DNA from: Tenrec ecaudatus
Taxonomy: Eukaryota; Chordata; Mammalia; Afrosoricida; Tenrecidae
Assembly: GCF_050624435.1 (NCBI RefSeq)
Contig: NC_134547.1
Location: 27,886,419 to 27,950,418 of the forward strand
Reading direction: 5' to 3'
DNA length: 64,000 bases
This document shows positions 48,819-61,150 of the stretch, in pieces. The notes under the pieces were generated by a model. The model saw only the letters and a list, made by a program, of their open reading frames with translations, was not told the DNA's origin and did not search any database. Numbering within the stretch: the first letter of the stretch is position 1; every line of letters begins with the position of its first letter. The translations under genes and the position numbers were made by a program.

Positions 48819-51360
48819 GTCTAGGGTTAAGGTAGGGGTTAAGGTTAGAGTTAGGGCTAGGTCTAACTTTAGGGTTAGGGTAAGGGTTAGTGTTAGTGTT
48901 AGAGATAAGGTTAGGGTTAGAGCTAGGGTTAGGGTTAGGGTTAAGATAGAGCTAAGGTTAGGGCTAGGGCTAGGGTTAGGGTTAGGTTTAGGCTTAGGGT
49001 TAGGCTTAAAGCATGGGTTAGGATTAGGTTTAGGTTAAGGACTAGGGCTAGGGTTAGGTTTAAATCCGGGTTAGGCCTTAAGTGATAACACCAGAATAAA
49101 GGATTAAGAGTTAAGGGATAGAGTTAGAATTAGAATTAGGGTTAGGGTTATGTTAGGGTAGGAGGTAGAGTTTGGTTTATGGTTAGGATTAGAGCTAGGC
49201 TTTGGGTTAGAGTTGGGTTTGGGCTAGGGATAGGGCTACGTTTAGGTTTAGGATGAAAACTAAGACCAGGATTAGTTTTAGGGTTAGTGTTATGGTTATG
49301 GTTAGTGTTATGTTTAAGGTTAGGGTTATGGTTCACATTAGAGGTAGGGTTAGCCTTAGGTTTAGAATTAAAGTTACAGTAAGATTTTAGAGCTAGGCTT
49401 TGGTATTTGGTTAGGGTTATGGTTAGGGTTAGGGTTAAGGCTAGAGTTAGGGTGATGGTAAGGGTTTGGGTGAGGGTTCGGGTTAGGACTTGGACTATGG
49501 TTAGGAAGTGACTAGGCCTAGGGTTAGTTCTAGGGTTAGGGTAGGGTTAGGGCTCAGGCTGTTTTGTTTAGGGTTTTATTTAGGATTACAGCTAGGGTTG
49601 GGGTTTCAGCTAGGTCTAGAGTTAGGGTTAAGTTTAGGCTTAGGGTTAGAACTAGTGTTAGAGATAGGGTTAGAGCTTGCGTTAGGGCTTGGGCTAGGTT
49701 ATGGTTATGATTTGGTTTAGGGTTAAAGCATGGGTTAGGGTTAGGGTTAGGGTTAGGTTTAGGTTAAGGGCTAGGGCTAGGTTTTGGGTTAGGGTTTGTG
49801 CTAGGGCTAAGGCTAGGATTAGTGTTAGGGTTAAGATTAGGGTTAGGGATAGGGTTAATGTTAGGTTTAGAGATAAGGTTAGAATAAGGGTTAGGATTAT
49901 GGTTAGGGTTAGGGCTAGGTTTGGAGCTAGGCTTACAGTGAGGGCTTGGGTTATGGTTATGGTTTGGGTTACATGGTAGATTAGTGTAAAGATATGGTTA
50001 AAGTTAGAGTTTGAGCTTGGGTTAGGGCTAGGGCTAGGTTTAGGGTTCTGGTTAAGATTAGGTTTAGGGCCAGGTCTACCTTTAGGACTAGGGTTAGGGT
50101 TAGGTTTGAGGCTAGGGTTAGGTTTAAATTAGGTTAAGTCTTAAATAATAACACCTGAGTAAAGGATTACAAATTAAGTTATATATTAGGGTTATGGTTG
50201 TGGTTAGAGCTAGGCTTACTGTGAGGGATCGGATTTGGTTTAGAGCTAGGGCTTGAGATAAATTAGGGTTTAAACTCAGGTTAGGATGAGAATTAGAGTT
50301 AGAGTTTTGTTTAGTGTTAGGGTTTTGTTTAGTGCTAGGGTTTGGACTAGATTTATGGTGAGGGTTAGGGTTAGGGCTCCGGTTTGGGTTAGGGTTGGAG
50401 TTAGGGCTAGGGGTAGGGTTATGGTTATGGCTATGGTTAGGGTTTGGTTTAGGGCTGGGGCTAGGGCAAGGGCTAGTTTATGTTTAGGGCCATGTTTAGG
50501 TTAAAAGTCAGGTTAGAAGTCGAATATTAACACCTGGGTTAAGGATTAAGGTTTAAGGGATAGAGTTAGAGGTGGGGCTAGAACTAGGGTTAGGGTTAGG
50601 TTTATTTTTAGGGTTATTGCAAGGGTTAGGGTTTAGGCTAGGGCTAGGTTTAAAGTTAGGGCTAGGTTTAGGGTTAAGGTTAGGATCAAGTTTAGGGTTA
50701 GGTTTAGGGTTATGGTTAAAACTAGGTTTAGGGTGAGGGTTAGGGCTAGGGTGTGGGCTAGGGCTAGGTTTAAACTAGGTTAGGCCTTAAGTGATAACAC
50801 CTGGGTTAAAGTTTCAGAGTTAAGGGAAGAGTTAGAATTATGGCTAGGCTAGGATTAGGGTTAGGCGTAGGCTAAGGATTAGGGTTAGGGTTAGGACTAG
50901 GATTAAGGTTAGGATTAGACTTCAAGCTGGGTTAGGACTAAGGCTGGTCTATATATGGCTGGGGCTAGGATTAAACCTAGAGTTAGGTTTAAAGCAAATT
51001 TAGGGCCTTAAATCATAATACCGAGATTAAAGATTAAGAGTTAAGAGAGAGATTTAGAGTTAGGGCGAGGGCTAGTGCTAGGGTTGGTGCTAGGGCTAGA
51101 GTTAGGGTTAAGGTTGTGGTAGTGTTAGTGGCAGTGTTAGGCTTAGAACTGGGGTTAGGGTTAGGACTAGGGCTAAGATAGGGATAGGGATAGGCTTAGG
51201 GTGAAGCAAGGGCTAGGGTTTACTTTAGAGCTAAATTTAGGTTAGAGTTAGGGTTAGGGTCATGCTATTGCTAGGGGTAGGGCTAGGTTTAGAGTTATGG
51301 TTAGGGCTAGGGTTACTGTTAGTGTTTGGATTAGAGATAGGTTAAAGTTAGTGTTAGATA
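48819..51360 (+). repeat. Telomere-like repeat, second type (TTAGGG with many TAGGGC variants)
   Basis: It differs from the main field. Gctagg and 'gggctagggctaggg' variants dominate, and the ttggtgttagacttaggg pattern is nearly absent. Five copies of an embedded non-hexamer module (taacacc..ggttaa..ttaag) occur at about 49076, 50131, 50511, 50780 and 51005. Confidence 0.9.
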
Positions 51361-51970
51361 TTAGCACTAACTCTAATCCTGACCTTAGTCCTAATCCTAG
51401 CCTCCACCAGCTCTAAACCTAATTCTCTCTGTTTTAACTCTTAGTACTTAACCCAGGTGTTCTCACTTAAAGTCTAACATGGCTTTTAACCTAACCCTAG
51501 TGTAGGCCTAGCCGTAGGCCTAGGTCTAGGCCAAACCATAACCATAACCCTAGCTCTAACACCAACCCTATCCCTATCACTAACCTTAACCTAAATCTTA
51601 ACCCAAACCCTAACCTTAGACGTAACCTTTATGCTCACCCAAATCCCCGCTCTAAACATAACCCTAACCCTAAACAGAGCCTTAACTGTAACCTTAACAC
51701 TAACCCGAACATTAACCCTAGCCCTAACACTAATCCTAACTCTAGCACCAATCCTAACCATAAACCTAATCCTAGCCCTAACACTGACCATAACCCTAAC
51801 CAAAGCCCTAATCCTCACCATAACCCTAAAGGAAACCCTAATCCTAGCCCGCATTGTAACCCTAACACTAATCCTAAACCTGGCCCTAATCCTAACCCTA
51901 ACATTAACTGTCCATCAAGACCTAACACTAACACTACAATGAACCCTAGCCAAAATCCTAACCCTAAACT
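51361..51970 (-). repeat. Telomere-like repeat, second type, reversed (CCCTAA)
   Basis: It follows the third orientation reversal at about 51360. It carries an inverted copy of the embedded module at 51430-51482 and shares the 'ctagcc' variant richness, so it belongs with the preceding block. It is interrupted by a minus-strand L1. Confidence 0.88.
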
Positions 51971-54222
51971 TAAAAAAAAATCATTTTATTGGGGGCTCAT
52001 ACAACTCTTATCACAATCCATACACAGATTAATTGTATAAAGCATATTTGTACATTCTCTACCCTCATAATTCTCAAAACATTTTCTCTCCACATAAGTC
52101 CCTGGCAAACTTCTCATATTTCCCCCTTCTGCCCCGCCATCCCCTTCCTCATGAACCCTTGATAATTTATAAATTATTATTTTGTCATATCTTACACTGT
52201 CTGATGTCTCCCATTCATCCACTTTTCTGTTTTCCAAACCCAGGGAGGAGGTTATATGTAGATTCTTATAATCAGTTCCCCTCTCTACCCCACCCTACCT
52301 CTACCCTCTCCGTATTGCCACTGTCACCACTGGTCCTGAAGGGATCATCCACTCTGGATTCCCTGTGTTTCCAGTTCCTATCTGGACCAGTGTACATCCT
52401 CTGGTCTAGCCAGATTTGTAAGATAGAATTGGGATCATGATACTGCGGGGAGGGGCAGGAAGTATTTAGGAACTAGAGGAAAGTTGTATGTTTCATCATT
52501 GCTACACTGCACCCTGACAGGCTCATCTCCTCCCCATGACCTGTCCATAAAGGGATGTCCAGTTACCTACAGATGGACTTTGGGTCCCCACTCCGCACTC
52601 CCCCTCATTCACAATGATATGAGTTTTTGTTCTTTTATGCCTGATACCTCATTCCTTTGACACCTCGTGATCACACAGGCTGGTATGATTCTTCCATGTG
52701 GGGTTTGTTGCTTCTGAGCTAGATGGCTGCTTGTTTACCTTCAAGTGTTTAAGGCCCCAGACACTATACCTTTTGATAGGCAGGCACCATCAGCTTTCTT
52801 CACATTTGCTTATGCACCCATTTGTCTTCAGTGATCTTATCTGGGAAGTAAGCACACAATGATATGATTTTTTGGAGGTTTTTTTATGCCTGATAACTGA
52901 TCTCTTTGGCACCTCATGATCACACAGGCAGGTGTGCTTTTCCATGTGGGGTTTGTTGATTCTAAGCTAGATGGTCGCTTGTTTACCTTCAAGTCTTTAG
53001 CACCCTAGACACTATATCTTTTGATAGCCGGGCCCCATCAACTTTCTTCACCGCATTTGCTTATGCACCCACTTTGTATTCAGTGATTGTGTCGGGAAGG
53101 TAAGCATCATGGAATGCCAGTTGAATAGAACAAAGTATTCTTGCATTGAGGGAGTACTTGAGTGGAGGCCCAATGTCCATCTGCTACTTTAATACTAAAC
53201 CTATAAAAATAAGTACATAAATCTACTTCCCCATCCTCATAAAATTTATTTACATATGTGCATTCATTTATTTAGACCTCTATAAATGCCCTTTGCCTCC
53301 TAGCTCTTTCCTCTATTTCCTTTTACTTTCCTCTTGTCCCACTATCATTCTCAGCCTTCATCTGAGTTACAGTAATTACTCAGTTACATTACCCTTGATG
53401 ACACCTTACCAGGCATCCTACACCCTCCTCACCACCTATTTGGATCACTTGTTCCCTTGTCCCTGGATTTGTTAACACCACTTCCTTTCCCTCATCTCCC
53501 CCTCTCCCATGTCCCCCGGAACTGTTGGTCCCATTGTTTTCTCCTCCAGATTGTTCATCCAGCCTATCTTATTTAGACAGACCTGTGGAGATAATAACAT
53601 GCACAAAAACAAGACAGAGCAAAACCAAACAAAACAACAACAAAAAAGCCAATGAAAGAAAACAACCAAAAAAGAATCCCACAACACAACAACAAAAAAG
53701 AAAAACTTGTAGTTAGTTCAAGGACACTTTTTTGGCCTTTAGGAGTGTTTTCAGGTGGATTCTGATGCGGTGCTAAACCTTGGGCCCAAAGTCTATATTT
53801 GGTATACCCTGGGGACTTCTTTGTTCTGTTCCCCTTGCTGTTCAGTTGCACACCCTTAGTGTTTTGCCTCGGTGTGGTGGGATCAGATCGGGCGCAATTC
53901 CTACAGTGTGTCTCCAATGTTGTCCCCTATAGGGCTATGGGTCAGTGAGGGATGTCATGTTGCATAGTGGGCCAGGCTATATGGTCTTCTCTGTGGATTA
54001 GCTGCTCTGAGCAGGAATATCATCCTTAAGGCTTGGTGGGCTAGGATGTGCTCCACTCTCTCTTCCTCCCCCTTCATTTGCAACCATGTGCTCTGATCAA
54101 ACATGTCCCTGAGCTGCAGCTTCAGTGCTGTCCTCTGAAATAAATTCTTCTGGGGGGAGAGGCAGCTGTCCACTGGTTCCCTATTCCATGCTGGCATGTT
54201 GTATTCACATCTTGGGGCACTG
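51971..54222 (-). mobile_element. L1 3' UTR, minus strand, 2.25 kb
   Basis: It begins cttaaaaaaaaatcatttta and attgggggctcatacaactc, the reverse complement of the L1 end, with no poly(T) run outside it. It then follows the whole 3' UTR seen at 18180-20550 in reverse, including the doubled 245-base segment (near 52617 and 52866). It ends at ttgtattcacatcttggggc, before the ORF2 part. Confidence 0.9.
53955..54197 (-). other. Short reading frame in L1 3' UTR, counterpart of the one at 18237
   Basis: An open frame of 80 codons whose central part resembles the plus-strand frame at 18237-18481 (LFQRTALKLQLRDM and EERVEHILAHQA). Both frames end at the same region of the element. Whether this reflects past coding constraint is untested. 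Confidence 0.3.
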
Positions 54223-54660
54223 GGCCTAGCCTTAAACTTAATCTAACCCTAGCTCTAACCCTAACTCTAATCGTAGACCTAAACATAATCTAACCTTTAT
54301 ACTAGCCTAACCCTAACCTTACCCTGTTACAAACCATAACCCTAATATTACACTAGCCCTAGTTCTAACCCTCACCCTCACCCTAAGTTTACTCTTAATT
54401 CTAAACCTAACCTTAACCATAATCCAAGCCTTAAATCTAATCCTAACCTGAACCCTAAGCCAAGCTCTATCCAGAAACAATCATTAACTTAACTCTTGCC
54501 CTAAACCTACCGCTAGCATTAACCTAACTCTAACCCTAATATTTGCCCTAACCCTAACAAATCCTAATCCTAGCCCTAAAAATAATCATAACCCTAACCT
54601 TAAGCATAACCCCATCTCTAAACCTAAACCTACCCCTACCCCTGCCCCTAATCCAAACAA
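54223..54660 (-). repeat. Telomere-like repeat (CCCTAA), second type, beyond the L1
   Basis: Degenerate ccctaa, 'ctagctctaaccc' and 'aaacctacc' hexamers continue in the same orientation as 51361-51970, so the L1 split one array. This is the last telomere-like sequence in the window. Confidence 0.88.
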
Positions 54661-54714
54661 AGCAAGAACTTCCCACTAGCCAATCCAAAACAACACAAAA
54701 TAGCGACCTTGTTC
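54661..54714. other. Short unassigned stretch
   Basis: About 54 bases with no hexamer pattern, lying between the last telomere-like repeats and the poly(T) end of the GAPDH pseudogene. No feature recognised. Confidence 0.6.
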
Positions 54715-56150
<1,436 letters not shown>

Positions 56151-57178
56151 GGGGACATGGAAAAGGGGGATGTGGGGAAAAGGAAGTGGTGTTAACAAAC
56201 CCAGGGACATGGGAACAACAAGTGATCCAAAATCATGTCGAGGAGGGTGTAGGAGTCCTGGTAGGGCTTGATCAAGGGCAGTGTAACCAAGAGGAATTAC
56301 TGAAACCCAAATGAAGGCTGAGCATGATAGTGGGAGAAGAGGAAAGTAAAAGGAAATAAAGAAAAGAACTAGGAGACAAAGGGAATTTATTGAGGTCTAA
56401 ATACAGGCATGTACATATGTAAATATATTTATATATGATGATGGGGAAATATATCTATGTGCATATATTTTTAGGTTTAGCATTAAGGTAGCAGATCGAC
56501 ATTGGGCCTCTACTCAAGTAGTACCTCAATGCAAGAATACTTTGTTCTGTAAGTAACTGGACATCCCCTTACAGAAGGGTCACAGGGAGGAGACTAGCCA
56601 GTCAGGGTGCAGTGTAACAATGATGAAACATATAACTTTCTTCTAGTTCTTAAATGCTTCCTCCTCTCCCGGCAACCGCCCCCCACTATCATGATCCCAA
56701 TTCTACCTTAAAAATCTGGCTAGATCAGAGGATGTACACTGGTACAGATAGGAACTCAAAATGCAGGGAATCCAGGGCAGATGATCCCTTCAGAACCAGT
56801 GGTGAGAGTGGCGATACCTGGAGGGTGGAAGGAAGGTGGGGTAGAAAGAGGGAACTTATTACAGGGATATACATATAACCTTCTCCCTGGGGGATGGACA
56901 GCAGAAAAGTGGGTGGAGGGAGACGTCAGACAGTGTAAGACATGACAAAATAATAATAGTTTATAAATTATCAAGGGTTCATGAGGGATGGGGAACAGGG
57001 TGGGAAGGGAAAAATAAAGAGCTGATAGCAAGGGCTCAAGTAGAAAGCAAATGTTTTGAGAATCATGAGGGCAACTAATGCACAAATATGCTTGACAAAC
57101 AATGAATGTATGGATGGATTGTGTTAAGATTTGTATGAGCCCCCAATAAAATGATTTTTTAAAAGAAAATAAAGAAAA
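56151..57178 (+). mobile_element. L1 3' UTR and tail, internally deleted
   Basis: It starts at sequence equivalent to about 18920 of the first L1 ('gtggtgttaacaaac'). It runs to about 56545, then jumps forward past the 245-base duplicated segment to ctggacatccccttacagaa. It ends 'gagcccccaataaaatgatt' with an A-rich tail at about 57178. Confidence 0.85.
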
Positions 57179-57720
57179 TGTACTTGTATTCATTTGATTG
57201 TGGGAGGTAAATAAAGTGTGGTAGTTACATATTTTCATGTCAACTTGATAAATAAATGTAGGGTGGTGTCTATTCTTTTAATCAGATTACAGTCTGAAAA
57301 TGACTCCTGATGGGTTTGGCTTTCACATGAGGATTCTAGGAACCTCCATTCTTTCTCCCTGGAGGTGGGACACTCTCTGATTCACTTTCCTATTGAGGAG
57401 TCACACTTAGAAAGCTGGAGAAACTACGTGAAGACCCATGCCAGCACTGAGATACTTACACCAGCATTGGCTCCACAAGACTTTTCACCCACCAGCCTGT
57501 TATCTTCCTGCATTTGGCATCATTGCATGTGCTGCGTGAGCCTGAAATAAAATTTATGGACTAGTATTGGACATATGTACTTATATAAGACTTATGGAAT
57601 GATCTGGACTGGGCTGGGGTGTTTCCTCAATATACAATTGCTCTTTAATATAAAGCTCTCTGTTACACATATGAATTTGTTTCTCTAATCAACCAAGCCT
57701 AACACAAAATCTAAATGACA
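57179..57720 (+). repeat. Unidentified interspersed repeat, copy 1
   Basis: It contains atgtcaacttgataaataaa, 'atcagattacagtctgaaaa' and gggtttggctttcacatgag, with a 3' end 'tatgaatttgtttctctaat'. A related element lies at 60661-61150. A plus-strand AATAAA sits at about 57544. Family not recognised. Confidence 0.55.
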
Positions 57721-59900
57721 TTAAAGCATAGGCTCAGAAGGCAAGGGGTACTTTTCCTGAAGACACTCAAAGGTGCTTTCAAGCACTAGAATGCGCCAAA
57801 GCCAGCAGTATGTTCAACAGCTTCAAATATGTTCAATAGCTTCAAAAGAATTCTCACCAACTGTCTTCAAGGTTTTCATTATTATCTCATCCATCTGAGA
57901 ATTTATATGCAAAGTCATGAGATTTGGGGCAGAGATGTTTATCATTAGGTTTATCATTAGGTCCCACCCATAACCTGTCGATATTAAACAAAACAAAACA
58001 ACCTGATTGTTTCCCATCTTCAATTTTTGTACTTTCTGAAGGGTAATATTTTCTATGATCAAGTCATAAACCATGTAATCACACTTCATTTCTTCTTAAT
58101 CTGAGCTATTATGATCCTGCATGATAATTCCTTTTGCTCTTATAAAGATGATTTAGGAGGTAACCAGTTTAGCTACTTTTATCGGTTATAGTTTTATTTT
58201 AAATTCTAAGGGATCTGACATTAAAGGGACATTTTTAATATATTTCAATTTCCCTAGTATTCCAAGCTCCTGAACAATCTTGAAATAACACCTTGAGTCA
58301 ATGTAAACACTTTTTGGCTATTCAGAAGCCAGTATGCAAGCCTTCATGAGTGCTACCAGTTCAGTCTGTTGAGCTAAGGTGACTTCAGGAAGGGCCCTGC
58401 TTCCAAGAATTTTGGTTAAGGTATTAATAACATAGTCTCCCTGATGGTGAGAACTGCTGGGATCAGATCTTAAATATGATTCATCTACCAACACAATTAG
58501 ATCAGAATTATAACAAGGAATTCCCTTCAAATCCTTTCTCAAAGACAAAGTTATTCAGTTACATCTAAGCAATTGTTTGTGGGTTGATTGCTGGCAATTG
58601 TGATCAAAAGAGTGTCTGGATTTAAGCCAGCTACTTTACATATTCAAACATTAGAGGCAGTTAGGAGAAGGCACTTATAAGAATAATACAACCTGTTAGC
58701 TGACAAATGTTGTGTTAAAGAGTTTTTAAAATGGAAGACACTGTATGAGTATAAATCCAGGAATTTTCCTAAAGCTACATTTGCCATTGCTTCCACTATT
58801 TTGACTATAGCAGCTCCAGATATCTGAATCCTGTTGAAGACTATATTAGCCACTGGTCTTTGAAGTTATTCATGTGTCTGAGTGAGGACCTCTAAGGCAT
58901 TCCCAGACACTCTATGAACGAAAAGTGAAACACCTAAGTGATAATTAAGGAATCATAAAGCTATGGTATTAATTAATGACTAGTTTCATGTTACAATGGC
59001 CTTTTCCCCCATCTTCTGAAAACTGAAAGGGGTCAGGCATTGAAGTTTTAGGTACTTATTCAATGACTGGGCCAACAAAGAAAAAATTGCTTTCTAATTT
59101 GTGCAATGTCCTCAAAATTCATTAAGTTCCCTTAGCTGTATTTTCCCTTTTTCTGTTTGTATTGAGGATAGGGAACATGGTTTTCTTTCTTTTAGAATAA
59201 GTAATGATACATTTTGTTGAGATTATATGTCCTATCTATTTAAGGAACAACTAGGCTAATTACCACTTCTGTGTTTGAGGCAAGCTTGTTGCAATTCAGA
59301 GCAGACCAGTAAATCATCAACATATTGTAACAAAGTGAATCCGTGTACAAATTTTCAAGGTTAGCCTTCGCATTTAAATCTGAGAACAATAAAAGGGGGC
59401 AGGGCTTCATTAATTCTAAGATAGCACAGTTCAAATGTATTGCCAGTTTCCCAAGAAAAAGAAAATGAATATTCACTATCAGGATGTACATAGATACTAA
59501 AAAACACACGGCAAATATCAACCTCTCTAAAGTGAGTATTTTGGGGGTGCAGTGTAGGAAAGTAGTAAATATGGATTAGGAACCACAGAAAATCTAGGAA
59601 ATAACAATGCGGCTAATAGCACTTAGATCCTGTATAAACCTCCTGCTGCAATTATTTAGCTTCTTAACAGGGAAAACAGGAGTGTTAGTGCTGGGAATAA
59701 CTATACCTTTAACAAGAAAATTCAGAATTATTGCAGCAATCCCTTCTGTTGCCTTTCATATAAAGGGTGCTGGAAGGTTTTAGGTAAAGATTTGCAGTTA
59801 TTGATTTAAATTACACCAGAGTCTGCTGACACAGCATCCAGAAAACATCTGTGGAAGTTGTGGCCCATAAGGTTTTTGGTTCTAAAGAAATTAAAGAAGA
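57721..59900 (-). mobile_element. Decayed endogenous retrovirus pol region, class I (gammaretrovirus-like)
   Basis: Minus-strand translations in several frames resemble retroviral pol in the expected order. Near 59760-59560 is a reverse-transcriptase N-terminal stretch (VKK and RFIQDL). At 59521-59240 comes the part leading to the polymerase active-site region, where the frame shifts. Near 58850-58640 is a connection-like part, and at 58548-58318 an RNase H-like start including AQQTELVALMKAC. The part at 58089-57823 is unassigned. Many stops and frameshifts break the region, and no continuous frame exceeds about 95 codons, so it cannot encode active enzyme. Retroviral pol normally supplies reverse transcriptase, RNase H and integrase. 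I see no convincing gag, env or LTR. Class is inferred from wording only. Confidence 0.65.
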
Positions 59901-60000
59901 GAGTAGCTTCCTTCATCTAGGAGCAAAGTAAGTGATTTAAGTAACATAAAACTTCCCCCATGAACTTCTCTCAACTTCATGGTGAGTATCAGGGAGTTAG
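59901..60000. other. Short unassigned stretch
   Basis: AT-rich sequence between the retroviral relic and the SINE. Nothing recognised. Confidence 0.5.
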
Positions 60001-60170
60001 TTGTAAGGAGCTCTGGTGGTGCTGCTGGTTAAGTATTGGATTGATAACTGCAAGGTTGGTGGTTAAAACCCATCAATTTCTCTGTTGGACAAAGTTGAGG
60101 CTATTTGCTCCTCTAAAGATTTATAGATTTATGAAAAAATAAAGATTTATGCAATACAGGATTGATGAAC
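60001..60170 (+). mobile_element. AfroSINE-like element, plus strand
   Basis: Tagttgtaaggagctctggt and ggtgctgctggttaagtatt form the tRNA-like A-box side. The B-box side is aaggttggtggttaaaaccc. It is followed by ctcctctaaagatttatag, as in AfroSINE bodies. Unlike the copies in the macrosatellite it is in forward orientation. Confidence 0.7.
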
Positions 60171-60660
60171 CTATAGAAACAGTAAGTAGAAGAGTTTCCG
60201 GGGAGGGTGGTTTAGTGGTGGAGGGAGTATTAAAGGGAGACAATTTCAAGGGGTCTATGTAGAAAAAGAATTTTTAGAAAGTGATCATGGTAGCAATTGT
60301 ACAATTCCACTTGGCATGATTGAACTATGGAATATATATATATATACACACACAAAACCTTGGAAACCCTATGTATATAAATTCATATATATATATATAT
60401 ATATATAGAAATTCATAGCCTTAGAAACCCTATGTAAGTTCACAATGAATCATAATTAACTTGATAACAGTGAAGGGTATCAGAGAGTTCTAATAATATT
60501 TCTCTCTTCATTAAATTTTATATGATGATTCAATCTAGCTGGAAAGTCTCTTCTGATTAAATTAACTGATGTATAATGACTAAACAGGAAAAGAATGTAG
60601 ATCCTACACAGAATTGAAAAGAGTAAATGTGCCTAGAGTGAATTTGAATTTGTTCTTGAT
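60171..60660. other. Unassigned DNA with AT microsatellite and SINE tail pieces
   Basis: A TA/CA microsatellite lies at about 60332-60352 and a longer TA run at about 60386-60406. The SINE-like phrase 'ccttggaaaccctatg' flanks the second run on both sides (60358 and 60418, the second reading ccttagaaaccctatg). The rest is unrecognised. Confidence 0.6.
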
Positions 60661-61150
60661 TAGTATGATGGTTAGGAATTATGTCAACTAGACATTCCTG
60701 GGTAAGGATAAGGGTGGAACCCAAACTATCAATCAGGTTGCAGCCTGATGACACCTCCTTAAGGATGTGGCTTTTGTGTAAGAGAGAGACTGAACAGAGT
60801 CCAATTCTCTTTGACCTTTTACCTTCTGCTGGAGCTAGATCTTGCGTCTGGTTCTTCAGCTACCTCTTGTGTACACTGGCAATCCCAGGAGCCATCAGTA
60901 CACTACCAATGGTGGATTCATTTGCCACTTTGGATTCATTTACCTCTGCATCCACCAACCTGTGTCTCAACTGCCTCTGCATCATCTTGCTTTTTGTTTG
61001 TCAGTTTCTATGAGTCAGACGAAGCTTGACTTGAACTGGACTTGACTTATCTATTCTATAGTTGTGTAAACCATTTCACGGTATAAATTTCTTTCTATAT
61101 ACAAACACATACAAATGTCACTGGGTTTGCTCCATTAGAGAGCTCAGTCT
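60661..61150 (+). repeat. Unidentified interspersed repeat, copy 2
   Basis: Related to 57179-57720: gaattatgtcaactagacat, atcaatcaggttgcagcctg, 'gatgtggcttttgtgtaag' and a 3' end 'ggtataaatttctttctata'. Three overlapping open frames of 65-110 codons cross it without a recognisable product. The two copies lie on either side of the retroviral relic, in the same orientation. Confidence 0.55.

Noticed and set aside
48819-51360. CRISPR-like array (module repeated with variable spacers)
   Set aside because: The copies are diverged, spacing varies from about 225 to 1055 bases, spacers are telomere-like, and the setting is a mammalian genome.
20703-54660. A true functional telomere or chromosome end
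   Set aside because: Perfect hexamer runs are rare and short, orientation reverses repeatedly, and other DNA lies on both sides. This is interstitial telomere-like sequence.
60681-61045. Three overlapping plus-strand frames of 67-110 codons
   Set aside because: They lie within an interspersed repeat with a related copy at 57179-57720 that does not keep the frames. No domain seen.
57179-61150. The two similar repeats at 57179-57720 and 60661-61150 as LTRs of the retroviral relic
   Set aside because: They flank the pol remnant in the same direction, but the AATAAA seen is on the plus strand while pol reads on the minus strand. The copies are quite diverged, and no primer-binding site or polypurine tract was seen. 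Independent copies of one interspersed repeat are likelier.
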